Of a DNA stretch of 64,000 bases, positions 55,627 through 64,000 are shown piece by piece. The notes beneath the pieces were generated by a model that was not told the DNA's origin, made no database searches, and was given only the letters and a program-made list of their open reading frames with translations. The first letter of the stretch is position 1. The number at the start of each line of letters is the position of its first letter. Origin of the DNA: Billgrantia campisalis (GTDB lineage: Bacteria > Pseudomonadota > Gammaproteobacteria > Pseudomonadales > Halomonadaceae); assembly GCF_022341425.1 (NCBI RefSeq), contig NZ_JABFUC010000011.1, positions 62,001 through 126,000 on the forward strand. Reading direction: 5' to 3'. A program made the position numbers and the translations under genes.

Positions 55627-57033
55627 ATGTCAGCCAAGACTCTCGCCCTGATTGAAGAACATGATGTGAAGTGGGTAGACCTGCGCTTCACCGACACCAA
55701 GGGCAAGGAACAGCACGTCACCATCCCGGCGCGCGATGTGGATGAGGAGTTCTTCGAGAACGGTCAGATGTTCGACGGCTCCTCCATCTCCGGTTGGAAG
55801 GGCATCAATGAGTCGGACATGATCCTGCGTCCGGAAGATGGCACCGGCTTCCTCGACCCGTTCACCGAGGATGCCACCCTGGTGCTGCGCTGCGACATCA
55901 TCGAGCCGGCCACCATGCAGGGCTATGAGCGCGACCCGCGCTCCATCGCCAAGCGCGCCGAGGCCTACCTGCAGTCCAGCGGCCTGGGTGACACCGCCTT
56001 CTTCGGCCCGGAGCCGGAGTTCTTCATCTTCGACGAGGTTCACTGGAAGGCCGATATCGAAGGCGCCATGTACAAGATCACCTCCGAGGAGGGCGCCTGG
56101 TCCACCGACCGTCAGGTCGAGGGCGGCAACCTCGGTCACCGTCCGCGGGTCAAGGGTGGCTACTTCCCGGTGCCCCCGGTGGACAGCTTCCACGACATCC
56201 GCGGCGCCATGTGCAACACCCTGGAGGCCATCGGCCAGACCGTCGAGGTGCACCACCACGAGGTGTCCAACGCCGGCCAGAACGAGATCGGCGTCAAGTT
56301 CAACACCCTGGTGAAGAAGGCGGACGAGCTTCAGGAGATGAAGTACGTGGTGCACAACGTGGCCCACGCCTACGGCAAGACCGCCACCTTCATGCCCAAG
56401 CCGCTGGTCGGTGACAATGGCTCCGGCATGCACGTCCACCAGTCCTTCTGGAAGGAAGGGGTCAACCAGTTTGCCGGTGACGAGTACGCGGGTCTCTCTG
56501 AGATGGCGCTCTACTACATCGGCGGCATTATCAAGCACGCCCGGGCCCTGAACGCCTTCACCAACGCCTCCACCAACTCCTACAAGCGTCTGGTGCCGGG
56601 CTTCGAGGCGCCGGTGATGCTGGCCTACAGCGCCCGCAACCGCTCCGCCTCCATCCGTATCCCCTACACCGCGAGCCCCAAGGGCAAGCGCGTCGAGGCC
56701 CGCTTCCCGGACCCGACCGCCAACCCCTACCTGTGCTTCGCGGCGATGCTGATGGCCGGTATCGACGGCATCAAGAACAAGATCCACCCCGGCGATGCCA
56801 TGGACAAGAACCTCTATGACCTGCCGCCGGAAGAGGGCAAGTCCGTGCCTACCGTGGCCGAGAGCCTCGACCAGGCGCTGGCGGCGCTGGATGCCGATCG
56901 CGGCTTCCTGACCGAGGGTGGCGTCTTCACCGACGACATGATCGATGCCTACATCGAGCTCAAGATGGAAGACGTGGAACGCATTCGCATGACCACGCAT
57001 CCGGTCGAGTTCGACATGTATTACAGCTGCTGA
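55627..57033 (+). CDS. glnA: Glutamine synthetase type I
   Basis: 468 residues from the ATG at 55627 (GGAGG upstream). Motifs: [23 protein letters not shown] metal site, GSGMHVHQS, and [21 protein letters not shown]. The adenylylation site Tyr397 is in NLYDLPPEE, so the enzyme is expected to be controlled by GlnE. It makes glutamine from glutamate and ammonia using ATP. Expression should follow NtrC/sigma-54 (sites at 55294-55488). A terminator follows. Confidence 0.98.
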   Translation: MSAKTLALIEEHDVKWVDLRFTDTKGKEQHVTIPARDVDEEFFENGQMFDGSSISGWKGINESDMILRPEDGTGFLDPFTEDATLVLRCDIIEPATMQGYERDPRSIAKRAEAYLQSSGLGDTAFFGPEPEFFIFDEVHWKADIEGAMYKITSEEGAWSTDRQVEGGNLGHRPRVKGGYFPVPPVDSFHDIRGAMCNTLEAIGQTVEVHHHEVSNAGQNEIGVKFNTLVKKADELQEMKYVVHNVAHAYGKTATFMPKPLVGDNGSGMHVHQSFWKEGVNQFAGDEYAGLSEMALYYIGGIIKHARALNAFTNASTNSYKRLVPGFEAPVMLAYSARNRSASIRIPYTASPKGKRVEARFPDPTANPYLCFAAMLMAGIDGIKNKIHPGDAMDKNLYDLPPEEGKSVPTVAESLDQALAALDADRGFLTEGGVFTDDMIDAYIELKMEDVERIRMTTHPVEFDMYYSC

Positions 57034-57078
57034 TCCGGCCGGCCGCGCCCCGGCGCGCGCCGTACCGATTCGGTTACA

Positions 57079-57107
57079 GGGGTTCCGCCACGGCGGAACC
57101 CCTTTTT
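57079..57107 (+). terminator. Rho-independent terminator of glnA
   Basis: GGGGTTCCGCC / GGCGGAACCCC with a short loop, then TTTTT. Confidence 0.92.
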
Positions 57108-57221
57108 GTCTTACACTCTCCAAGAAACAGGGCGGCGGCCGGGGGTGACGAGGGCCGGCCGCCTGATGCAGATATGTGTCAGTGCCTGGGTGGCAAGGGG
57201 ATCGACAAAGAGGAGTCCGGT

Positions 57222-57803
57222 ATGAGCAAGGCGTTTGCGTGCGTGGTCCTGGGATTGATGATGACCACATCATCGGCGCTGGCCACGACCATCTATCGCA
57301 CCACCGATGCCCAGGGCAACGTGACCTTTACCGACCAGCCTGATCGCGGTGGCGAGGCGGTCGAGCTGGCGCCGCTGACGGTGGTGCCCTCGCGGGGCGA
57401 GGTTCGCCGGGCAGAGCCGGCGCGGGTGGAGGGCCGTGAGGCGTCGCGTCCCGATCAGCCACCGGGGCAGCCCTTCATGCCCTACGACACCTTCCGGATC
57501 GTCTCGCCGGGCCATGAAGAGACCCTGCCCGTCGGCTATGCCGGCGATGTCGAGGTGGTGTTGGCCATCGAGCCGGCACTTCGCGAGGATCACCGGGTGC
57601 GGCTGCTGGTCGACGGCGAGGTCAGTCAGTCGGCCATGCACACCAGCGCCTTCATGCTCACCGGCCTCTACCGCGGTGAGAGCGTACTGCAGGCCGAGCT
57701 GCTGGATGCCAGCGGCGAGGTGCGTCACCGCACCGAGCCGGTGATCCTCTATGTGCATCGCGCCAGCGTCAATCTGCCCCAGAACCCCAATCGTCCCGAT
57801 TAG
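57222..57803 (+). CDS. DUF4124 domain-containing exported protein
   Basis: 193 residues from the ATG at 57222 (AGGAG upstream). Signal peptide residues 1-21 (ends SALA). DUF4124: TIYRTTDAQGNVTFTDQP at the mature N-terminus. The middle is a Pro/Arg-rich linker. A C-terminal beta-rich domain (FRIVSPGHEETLPVGYAGDV, then EPALREDHRVRLLVDGEVSQ) resembles a penicillin-binding-protein/FN3-like module. A DUF4124 gene between glnA and glnL is common in gammaproteobacteria. Function is unknown. Confidence 0.88.
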   Translation: MSKAFACVVLGLMMTTSSALATTIYRTTDAQGNVTFTDQPDRGGEAVELAPLTVVPSRGEVRRAEPARVEGREASRPDQPPGQPFMPYDTFRIVSPGHEETLPVGYAGDVEVVLAIEPALREDHRVRLLVDGEVSQSAMHTSAFMLTGLYRGESVLQAELLDASGEVRHRTEPVILYVHRASVNLPQNPNRPD

Positions 57804-57860
57804 CTCGCCTCGCGCTGGGCTCCCACCTGCGTCGCCCTCATCGTGCGCCCATTCGAGCCA

Positions 57861-57877
57861 TGCACTATTGTGGTGCA
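57861..57877. promoter_or_regulatory. NtrC-binding site upstream of glnL
   Basis: TGCACTATTGTGGTGCA, a near-perfect NtrC dyad, 70 bases upstream of the sigma-54 promoter. Confidence 0.85.
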
Positions 57878-57930
57878 TTAGTCCCGGCTACCGAGGCACC
57901 GAAACGGCGCCAGGCCGCTGAACCGGCGGT

Positions 57931-57946
57931 TGGCGCGCTTCTTGCT
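57931..57946 (+). promoter_or_regulatory. Sigma-54 promoter of glnLG
   Basis: TGGCGC-GCTTC-TTGCT with GG and GC 12 bases apart, 115 bases upstream of the glnL ATG at 58061. Confidence 0.8.
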
Positions 57947-58060
57947 TATTCCTGACGGAGTACCGTCGCCGTTGCCTGACAGCGCCGGTCCAAGCGCCGC
58001 TTCATGAATGCCCAAGGGGAGCACGAAGTGGGTGCAAGCGTCTCTTTAGGAACCACCACC

Positions 58061-59107
58061 ATGTACCAACGCCTGATGGAACATCTCACCACTGCGGTGC
58101 TGCTGCTCGATGATGGCCTGCGGCTGAGCTGGATGAACCCGGCCGCCGAGGCGCTGCTGGCGGTCAGCCTGGGGCGGGTCAAGGGGGTGCCAGTGGCGTC
58201 GCTGGCCGCCGATGACGATGGCATGGTCGCGGTGCTGGCCAAGGCCCGCGACGACTTTCACCCCTTCACCCAGCGGGAGGTCAGGCTGGCGCTGGTTACC
58301 GGGGCCACCATCACCGTCGACTACACCGTGACGCCCCTCTCGGCCCAGGAGCTGCTGGTGGAGATGGAGCCCCGCGACCGGCTGCTGCGTATCTCCCGCG
58401 AGGAGGCGCTGCTCAACCGCCAGGAGGCAATCAAGGTGCTCTCCCGCGGGCTCGCCCATGAGGTCAAGAACCCGCTGGGGGGCATCCGGGGCGCCGCCCA
58501 GCTGCTCGAACGGGACCTGCACGACCCGTCGCTGGCCGAGTTCACCCATATCATCATCGAGGAGGTCGACCGGCTGCGCGATCTGGTGGATTCGATGCTG
58601 GGGCCGAACCGGCTTGAACGGCATGAGCCGCTCAATGTGCACAAGGTGCTCGAGCGGGTGCGCGCCCTGCTGATCGCCGAGACGCCCGAGGTGCAGATCG
58701 GCCGCGACTATGACCCCAGCCTGCCGGATTTCCCCGGGGACGAGGCGCAGATGATTCAGGCGGTGCTCAACGTGGCCCGTAACGCCGTGGAAGCCATGGC
58801 CGCGGCGGGGACCCAGGCGCCTAGCCTGCTGCTGCGGACCCGCGCGCGGCGGCAGTTCACCCTGGGCGCCGAGCGGCACCGCCTGGTCTGCGAGGTGGCC
58901 CTGATCGACAACGGTCCCGGCATTCCCCAGGCGCTGCAGGAGACCCTTTTCTATCCCATGGTATCGGGCCGGGCCGACGGCAGTGGACTGGGGCTTTCCA
59001 TTGCCCAGGGCATTCTGCACCAGCACCAGGGGCTGATCGAATGTGATTCCCGCCCCGGCCACACCGAATTCCGACTACTGATTCCGCTGGAGAAGCGCCA
59101 TGACTGA
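58061..59107 (+). CDS. glnL: Nitrogen-regulation sensor histidine kinase NtrB
   Basis: 348 residues from the ATG at 58061, the length of E. coli NtrB; an upstream ATG at 58004 would add 19. An N-terminal PAS domain (residues about 5-110) is followed by the H-box SRGLAHEVKNPLGGIRGAAQ with His133, N-box NVARNAVEAM, and G-boxes DNGPGIP and GSGLGLSIAQG. It phosphorylates or dephosphorylates NtrC depending on PII. It overlaps glnG by 8 bases. Confidence 0.96.
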   Translation: MYQRLMEHLTTAVLLLDDGLRLSWMNPAAEALLAVSLGRVKGVPVASLAADDDGMVAVLAKARDDFHPFTQREVRLALVTGATITVDYTVTPLSAQELLVEMEPRDRLLRISREEALLNRQEAIKVLSRGLAHEVKNPLGGIRGAAQLLERDLHDPSLAEFTHIIIEEVDRLRDLVDSMLGPNRLERHEPLNVHKVLERVRALLIAETPEVQIGRDYDPSLPDFPGDEAQMIQAVLNVARNAVEAMAAAGTQAPSLLLRTRARRQFTLGAERHRLVCEVALIDNGPGIPQALQETLFYPMVSGRADGSGLGLSIAQGILHQHQGLIECDSRPGHTEFRLLIPLEKRHD

Positions 59108-60512
59108 CGTCGCACGCGTGGTGATCGTCGACGACGATCGCGCCATTCGCTGGGTGCTGGAGCGTGCCCTGGCCCAGCCCGACCTCGAGATCGAGTGCAT
59201 CGAGCGCGCCGACAAGGCCCTGGGACGCCTGCTGGATGACCCGCCCGACGTGCTGGTCACCGATATCCGCATGCCTGGCATCGACGGCCTGGATCTGATG
59301 TCGCGGGTGCGCGAGGTGCACCCCGACCTGCCGGTGATCGTGATGACCGCCCACTCCGACCTCGACAGCGCCGTGGCCTCCTATCAGGGGGGGGCCTTCG
59401 AATACCTGCCCAAGCCCTTCGATGTCGACGAGGCCCTGGCGCTGGTGCGCCGCGCCGTGGCCCATGCCCGGGAGCGCAAGCGGCCGGTCAGCGTACCGGA
59501 AGGGCTGGACGCCGAGATCATCGGCGAGGCGCCGGCCATGCAGGAGGTGTTCCGCGCCATCGGCCGGCTGTCGCACTCGCATATCACCGTGCTGATCAAC
59601 GGTGAGTCGGGCACCGGCAAGGAGCGGGTGGCGCGCGCCCTGCACCAGCACAGTCCGCGCGCCGGCCAGCCGTTCATCGCCCTGAACATGGCGGCGATTC
59701 CCCGTGACCTGATCGAATCCGAGCTGTTCGGCCACGAGAAAGGCGCCTTCACCGGCGCCACCGCCCAGCGCCAGGGGCGCTTCGAACAGGCCGATGGCGG
59801 CACCCTCTTCCTGGACGAGATCGGCGACATGCCCGCCGAGACCCAGACGCGGCTGCTGCGGGTGCTGGCCGACGGCGAGTTCTACCGTGTGGGCGGCCAT
59901 ACCCCGGTCAAGGTGGACGTGCGTATCATCGCCGCCACCCACCAGAACCTGGAGATCCTGGTAGAGGATGGTCGCTTCCGCGAGGATCTCTTTCATCGCC
60001 TCAACGTGATCCGGGTTCACCTGCCCAAGCTGGCCGAACGGCGTGAGGACATCCCGCGCCTGGCGCGCCACTTCCTGGCGGAGGCGGCCAAGGAGCTGGC
60101 CACCGACGTCAAGGTGCTGACCGCCGACGCCGAGGCGCACCTGACCCGCCTGCCGTGGCCCGGCAACGTGCGCCAGTTGGAGAACACCTGCCGCTGGCTG
60201 ACGGTGATGGCCTCGGGGCGCGAGGTGCTGGTGGAGGACCTGCCCCCCGAGTTGCGCGAGCCTGAAGCCGTGGACGGCGCCACCGGCGACTGGCGCACCG
60301 CCTTTCGCCACTGGGCCGATCGCGCCCTGGCGGCCGGCCATACCCACCTGCTGGAGGAAGCCGTACCGGACTTCGAACGTATCCTCATCGAAACGGCTTT
60401 GAAACACACCGGTGGGCGCAAGGGGGAGGCCGCCGAGCTGCTGGGCTGGGGGCGCAACACCCTGACGCGCAAGCTCAAGACGCTGCTGCCGGCGCTGGCG
60501 GAAGGGGACTGA
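59100..60512 (+). CDS. glnG: Nitrogen-regulation response regulator NtrC
   Basis: 470 residues. Receiver domain with phosphorylation site Asp55 (VTDIRMPGID). AAA+ domain: Walker A GESGTGKE (about 167), sigma-54 contact loop GAFTGA (about 215-220), Walker B TLFLDEIGDMP. Fis-type helix-turn-helix at the C-terminus (KHTGGRKGEAAELLGWGRNT). It activates sigma-54 promoters such as those of glnA and its own operon. A duplicated copy of its last 138 bases follows. Confidence 0.97.
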   Translation: MTDVARVVIVDDDRAIRWVLERALAQPDLEIECIERADKALGRLLDDPPDVLVTDIRMPGIDGLDLMSRVREVHPDLPVIVMTAHSDLDSAVASYQGGAFEYLPKPFDVDEALALVRRAVAHARERKRPVSVPEGLDAEIIGEAPAMQEVFRAIGRLSHSHITVLINGESGTGKERVARALHQHSPRAGQPFIALNMAAIPRDLIESELFGHEKGAFTGATAQRQGRFEQADGGTLFLDEIGDMPAETQTRLLRVLADGEFYRVGGHTPVKVDVRIIAATHQNLEILVEDGRFREDLFHRLNVIRVHLPKLAERREDIPRLARHFLAEAAKELATDVKVLTADAEAHLTRLPWPGNVRQLENTCRWLTVMASGREVLVEDLPPELREPEAVDGATGDWRTAFRHWADRALAAGHTHLLEEAVPDFERILIETALKHTGGRKGEAAELLGWGRNTLTRKLKTLLPALAEGD

Positions 60513-60540
60513 GGAAGCCGTCCCGCTCTCCAGAGTCTGC

Positions 60541-60678
60541 GAACGTATCCTCATCGAAACCGCGTTGAAACACACTGGCGGGCGCAAGGGCGAAGCCGCC
60601 GAGCTGCTGGGCTGGGGGCGCAACACCCTGACGCGCAAGCTCAAGACGCTGCTGCCGGCGCTGGCGGAAGGGGAGTAG
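60541..60678 (+). pseudogene. Duplicated 3' fragment of glnG
   Basis: 138 bases matching 60375-60512, the glnG Fis-type domain and stop region. The first about 50 bases differ by synonymous changes only (for example ACG-GCT versus ACC-GCG, ACC-GGT versus ACT-GGC, GGG-GAG versus GGC-GAA), the rest is nearly identical and ends in TAG instead of TGA. A GAGGAAGCCGT motif before each copy extends the similarity. It is 166 bases downstream, out of frame with glnG, and has no start. Confidence 0.92.
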
Positions 60679-60734
60679 GGGCTGGGCGGCGGCGGTCGGG
60701 GCTGCCAGAATGGGGCTCTCAAGGAGAGATACCC

Positions 60735-62069
60735 ATGACGCAGATGACCTGGCAGCGGCTGCTGGACCCCTCGCGGCTGCACGGGGAGCGCAGCGGGCGC
60801 GACGAGATCGGCCGCAGCCCCTTCCACAAGGACCACGACCGGATCGTCTTCGCCGGCTCGTTTCGGCGCCTGGGGCGCAAGACCCAGGTGCACCCGCTCA
60901 CCGACAACGATCATATCCACACCCGCCTGACCCACTCCCTGGAGGTGGGCTGCGTGGGCCGCTCGCTGGGCATGATCGTCGGCGAGGGGCTGCGCGCGCG
61001 GCTGCCGGCCTGGATCACGCCGGCGGACCTGGGTGTGATCGTCCAGGCCGCCTGCCTGGGCCACGACATCGGCAACCCGCCCTTCGGCCACGCCGGCGAG
61101 TACGCCATCCGCGACTGGTTCAAGCGTGCCGAGGCCGACGGCAGCGGCCTGCTGGAGGGGCTTTCCGAGCGCGAGCGGGCCGATCTGCTGACCTATGAGG
61201 GCAACGCCCAGGGCTTTCGCATCGTCACCCAGATCGAGTACAACCAGTTCCGCGGCGGCATGCGCCTGACCACGGCGACCCTGGGCACCCTGCTCAAGTA
61301 TCCCTGGACCGTGGAGCACGCTGGCGCGGCCGGCAAGTTCGGCAGCTACCAGAGCGAAAAGGCGCTGCTGGCGGAGGTGGCACAACGGCTGGGGTTGCTG
61401 CCGCGCGGCGAGGGGCGCTGGTGTCGTCATCCGCTGGCCTGGCTGGTGGAGGCGGCCGACGATATCTGCTACGCCCTGCTCGACCTGGAGGACGGCCTGG
61501 AGATGGGCATCCTGCGCTTCGAGGAGGTGGCCGAGGTGCTGCTGCAGATCGCCGGCGATCCGCCGCCAGACTATGCCACCATGCAGCGCCAGGGGGTATC
61601 CCAGCGCCGGCGCATCGCTGCCCTGCGCGGCGCGGCCATGGAGCGGGCGGTCAATGATGTGGGGGCGGTGTTCGTCCAGCACGAGGCCGAGCTGCTGGCC
61701 GGTACCCTGCAGGATGACCTGCTGGAGCTCTGCCATCCCGATCTGGGCTGGGGGGTCAAGGCGGCCAAGCAGCTGGCCCGCGAGCGGATCTTCCAGAACG
61801 AGCGCAAGGCCAAGCTGGAGATCGGCGCCTACACGACCCTGGGCATCCTGCTGGAGGCCTTTATCGGCGCCGCCCACGAGCTGCACCACACCGGTAGCTC
61901 GAGCTTCAAGCATCAGCGGGTGCTGGCGCTGATCGGTGAGAACACCCCGCTGCCGTCCTGGTCGCTGTATGCCAGCTATCGGCGCATGCTCGACTTCATC
62001 GGCGGCATGACCGACCACTATGCGGTGGACTTGGCCCAGGAGATGGGCGGCCGGCTGAAGGGGGACTGA
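60735..62069 (+). CDS. dgt: Deoxyguanosinetriphosphate triphosphohydrolase-like protein (dGTPase)
   Basis: 444 residues; AAGGAGAG precedes the ATG. HD-domain metal motifs: TRLTHSLEVGCVGRSLG (His), LGHDIGNPPFGHAGE (H-D, about residues 108-122) and DICYALLDLEDGLEMG (Asp). It hydrolyses dNTPs to deoxynucleoside and triphosphate. It is shorter than E. coli Dgt and belongs to the type with about 440 residues, which often has broad dNTP specificity. Confidence 0.94.
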   Translation: MTQMTWQRLLDPSRLHGERSGRDEIGRSPFHKDHDRIVFAGSFRRLGRKTQVHPLTDNDHIHTRLTHSLEVGCVGRSLGMIVGEGLRARLPAWITPADLGVIVQAACLGHDIGNPPFGHAGEYAIRDWFKRAEADGSGLLEGLSERERADLLTYEGNAQGFRIVTQIEYNQFRGGMRLTTATLGTLLKYPWTVEHAGAAGKFGSYQSEKALLAEVAQRLGLLPRGEGRWCRHPLAWLVEAADDICYALLDLEDGLEMGILRFEEVAEVLLQIAGDPPPDYATMQRQGVSQRRRIAALRGAAMERAVNDVGAVFVQHEAELLAGTLQDDLLELCHPDLGWGVKAAKQLARERIFQNERKAKLEIGAYTTLGILLEAFIGAAHELHHTGSSSFKHQRVLALIGENTPLPSWSLYASYRRMLDFIGGMTDHYAVDLAQEMGGRLKGD

Positions 62070-62139
62070 CCACCCGCCTCGGCGCATCGCCGGTTTCGAC
62101 GGTAAGCGGTTGTCGCCGGGGTGGCGCTATACGGCGGCG

Positions 62140-63066
62140 CTACACGGAAGGCGGGCGCAGGTTGGGGGTCTCTTCCAACTGGGCGGCACGTTCGATCAGC
62201 GTGGCGATTACCCGGTCGTGCAGGGCGTCGCCCAGCTCGCCGAGGTGCTCCTCGCTGAGCTGCTGGGAGAGGGTCTCGCCGCTGACCACCAGCAGCCCCT
62301 TGGGGGAGGCGTGGCTGAGGATCTCCCAGCCGGGCAGTGCCAGCACCCCGCGTACCGGCACCGCCTCGCCGCACTGCGTCTCCAGCCACTCGGTCAGCCA
62401 GCGGGTGTCGTGGTGGACCTTCTCCAGTGCACGACGCTCGCTCCAGCCGGGGAAGCGTAGCCGCTCGCGTTCCACGGTGACCAGGTTGATCTCCTTGCCG
62501 CCGGCGGTGAGAGGGCGGCTGCGGGCGCGGGTCTCGACCACGAAGATTCCGTGGGGGGTGACCACCACGTGGTCGATGGTGTGGCTGTCGGTGGGCACGT
62601 CGTGAAAGACGTAGTAGGGGTGGGCCTCGGGACGAATCAGCCGCTCGAGCTCCTGGCCCACGGCGAGTTCGCAGGCCAGCCCCAGCTTGATGCGCCGGAT
62701 ATGCTGAAAGTCGCGGATCAGCAGGAAGCAGAACACCAGCATCAGCAGGGTGCTGAGCGCCCCGTAAAGGGCCCATTCGATCCAGTTCTGCTGGTTGGCG
62801 AAGAGCATGCGGCCCATGCCGTAGACCAGCGGCGCCAGGGTGACGATGGGCCCCAGGGCGCCGTCCAGGAACAGCGTGCCAAAGGCGCGGTCGAGGCGGT
62901 CGCGCAGGGCCTGCCCGGGTTCACGCAGGGGGCGGGCGTTGAACGGCGAGCGGACCCGGGCATCATGCAGGTTGCGCAGGGCGATCACGATCACTGCCGT
63001 TGCCCCGAGGGGAAACAGGAAGATCAGAGGGAGCAGGTATTCCAGCCAGGCCATCAAGGGGTCCAT
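62140..63066 (-). CDS. Membrane-anchored NERD-domain protein
   Basis: 308 residues. Two to three N-terminal membrane segments (WLEYLLPLIFLFPLGATAVIV, GPIVTLAPLVYGMGRMLFA, WALYGALSTLLMLVFCFLLI), then the cytoplasmic NERD nuclease-related domain: ACELAVGQELERLIRPEAHP, DHVVVTPHGIFVVETRARSRPL. The core (D...E-T-K-like) reads E-T-R, so the usual Lys is replaced by Arg. The domain is related to restriction-type endonucleases. Its role, DNA handling or defence, is unknown. It faces dgt convergently. Confidence 0.85.
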   Translation of the reverse strand: MDPLMAWLEYLLPLIFLFPLGATAVIVIALRNLHDARVRSPFNARPLREPGQALRDRLDRAFGTLFLDGALGPIVTLAPLVYGMGRMLFANQQNWIEWALYGALSTLLMLVFCFLLIRDFQHIRRIKLGLACELAVGQELERLIRPEAHPYYVFHDVPTDSHTIDHVVVTPHGIFVVETRARSRPLTAGGKEINLVTVERERLRFPGWSERRALEKVHHDTRWLTEWLETQCGEAVPVRGVLALPGWEILSHASPKGLLVVSGETLSQQLSEEHLGELGDALHDRVIATLIERAAQLEETPNLRPPSV

Positions 63067-63172
63067 CCTCGCCTGTTAGGGGCGCATGAGCATTCCATTC
63101 TAGACAACCTCACCCTGCCAGGGCCATGGTCAATGATGAAGAGTGGCGGACGGGAGCTCCCCGGGAGAGACA

Positions 63173-64000
63173 ATGACTGACACAGCAGAGTCGAGACAGG
63201 CGGCCGCGCTGTCGCGGCTTACCGACTTCGTGGCCCGCTATCCGCGCCTGGCCGTGGTCACCGGCGCGGGGGTGAGTACCGATAGCGGCATTCCCGATTA
63301 CCGCGACGCCAGCGGTGCCTGGAAGTGCCCGCCGCCGATGCAGCATCGGGAGTTCATGAGTCGCCATGAGGCGCGTCAGCGCTACTGGGCGCGCGCCCTG
63401 GTCGGTTTTCGCGCGCTGCAGCAGGCGCGCCCCGCCGCGGCCCATCGGGCGCTCGCCGAGCTCGAGGCGCTGGGGGTGGTGACCGGAATCATTACCCAGA
63501 ACGTGGATGGCCTGCACCAGCAGGCCGGCTCCCGCCGGGTGGTGGACCTGCATGGCCGTGCCGAGCTGGTGCGCTGCATGCACTGCGGCGCGCGCCGTAT
63601 GCGCCATGACTTTCACGCCGAGCTCGCGGCACGTAACCCGGGTTGGCAGACCGCCGACGCCGCCAGGGCCGCCTTGAGGCCCGATGGCGATGCCGATCTG
63701 GAGCGGGATTTCGCCGGCTTCACGGTGCCGGGCTGCGGGCGCTGCGGTCAGGGTATCTACAAGCCCGATGTGGTCTTCTTCGGCGACAGCGTTCCCGCCG
63801 CACGGGTGGCGCAGGCCATGGCGCTGGTCGAGGCGGCCGATGCGCTGCTGGTGGCGGGCTCGTCGCTGATGGTCTATTCGGGCTACCGATTTGCCCGGGC
63901 CGCGGCCCGGGCCGGCAAGCCCCTGGCCTGTGTGAACCTGGGGCGTACCCGGGCCGACGAGCTCTATGCGCTCAAGCTCGAGGCCTCGGCGGGTGAGCTC
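63173..64000 (+). CDS. Sir2-family NAD-dependent protein deacylase, SIRT4-like (3' end outside window)
   Basis: 276 codons from the ATG at 63173 (GGGAGAGA upstream). NAD site TGAGVSTDSGIPDYRDASGA (31-50), TQNVDGLH (about 108-115), catalytic His127 in DLHGR. Two Cys pairs for zinc: CMHCG and CGRCG, followed by IYKPDVVFFGDSVP. The TDSGIPDYR form is typical of class II (SIRT4-like) sirtuins, which remove lipoyl, biotinyl or acyl groups. The gene starts 107 bases from the NERD gene, divergently. Confidence 0.93.
   Translation, partial: MTDTAESRQAAALSRLTDFVARYPRLAVVTGAGVSTDSGIPDYRDASGAWKCPPPMQHREFMSRHEARQRYWARALVGFRALQQARPAAAHRALAELEALGVVTGIITQNVDGLHQQAGSRRVVDLHGRAELVRCMHCGARRMRHDFHAELAARNPGWQTADAARAALRPDGDADLERDFAGFTVPGCGRCGQGIYKPDVVFFGDSVPAARVAQAMALVEAADALLVAGSSLMVYSGYRFARAAARAGKPLACVNLGRTRADELYALKLEASAGEL

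Noticed and set aside
58857..62087. 1076-codon minus-strand open frame across glnL, glnG and dgt
   Set aside because: High GC antisense artefact. The plus-strand genes are full-length and well matched to families.
60735..64000. dGTPase, NERD and Sir2 genes side by side as a possible defence island
   Set aside because: dGTPase and sirtuin families are common housekeeping genes. Orientation is mixed and no mobile or defence marker is nearby.

Overview
The window is GC-rich chromosomal DNA from a gammaproteobacterium. Gene order and content look like a halophilic member of the Halomonas group: glnA-glnLG with an NtrC/sigma-54 arrangement, TypA, a Na+-dependent NSS transporter, tripartite tricarboxylate and Liv transporters, and DUF4168/DUF4124 proteins. 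The taxonomic placement is inference, because no rRNA or other marker is present. Both window ends cut genes: an ABC permease on the left and a Sir2 deacylase on the right.

Layout. (1) 1-2368, minus strand: a LolD/YbbA-type ABC exporter with a TVP38-family membrane protein between ATPase and permease. (2) 2417-3243: a MntA-HepT toxin-antitoxin pair. (3) 3317-11461: an AraC-type regulator facing a fatty-acid or organic-acid catabolism cluster (two acyl-CoA ligases, acyl-CoA dehydrogenase, thiolase, periplasmic binding protein). (4) 11844-16452: a zinc-uptake locus (znuA with a long His/Asp repeat loop, znuB, znuC, a 51-residue His-rich membrane peptide, a second znuB) with a perfect palindromic Zur-like box and a divergent His-rich protein. 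(5) 16543-20745: nitroreductase (RutE type), a beta-barrel protein, a glycerophosphodiesterase under a BetI-like operator, a decayed gene remnant, and DUF4168 and DUF1330 proteins.

(6) 20820-36697: a complete type I-E CRISPR-Cas system. A WYL regulator diverges from cas3. A DUF29 gene lies antisense between cas3 and cas8e. Then come cas8e-cse2-cas7-cas5-cas6e-cas1-cas2, an AT-rich leader and an array of 87 repeats and 86 spacers. Spacers 2 and 67 share a 26-base core that contains an 18-base palindrome. (7) 36781-47371: amidase, DUF4202 protein, a Fur-box-controlled small protein, a C45-type amidohydrolase, a branched-chain amino-acid/amide type ABC transporter (binding protein plus LivMHFG) and an NSS transporter. 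Together these suggest uptake and hydrolysis of amides or amino acids.

(8) 47529-50745: hypothetical protein, TypA/BipA and a GT2-like fragment-size protein. (9) 50876-55032: a tripartite tricarboxylate transporter with two tandem TctC paralogues. (10) 55294-60678: the nitrogen-control locus glnA, DUF4124 gene, glnL, glnG. NtrC boxes and sigma-54 promoters precede both glnA and glnL. A duplicated, synonymously diverged copy of the glnG 3' end follows glnG. (11) 60735-64000: dGTPase, a NERD-domain membrane protein and a SIRT4-like Sir2 protein.
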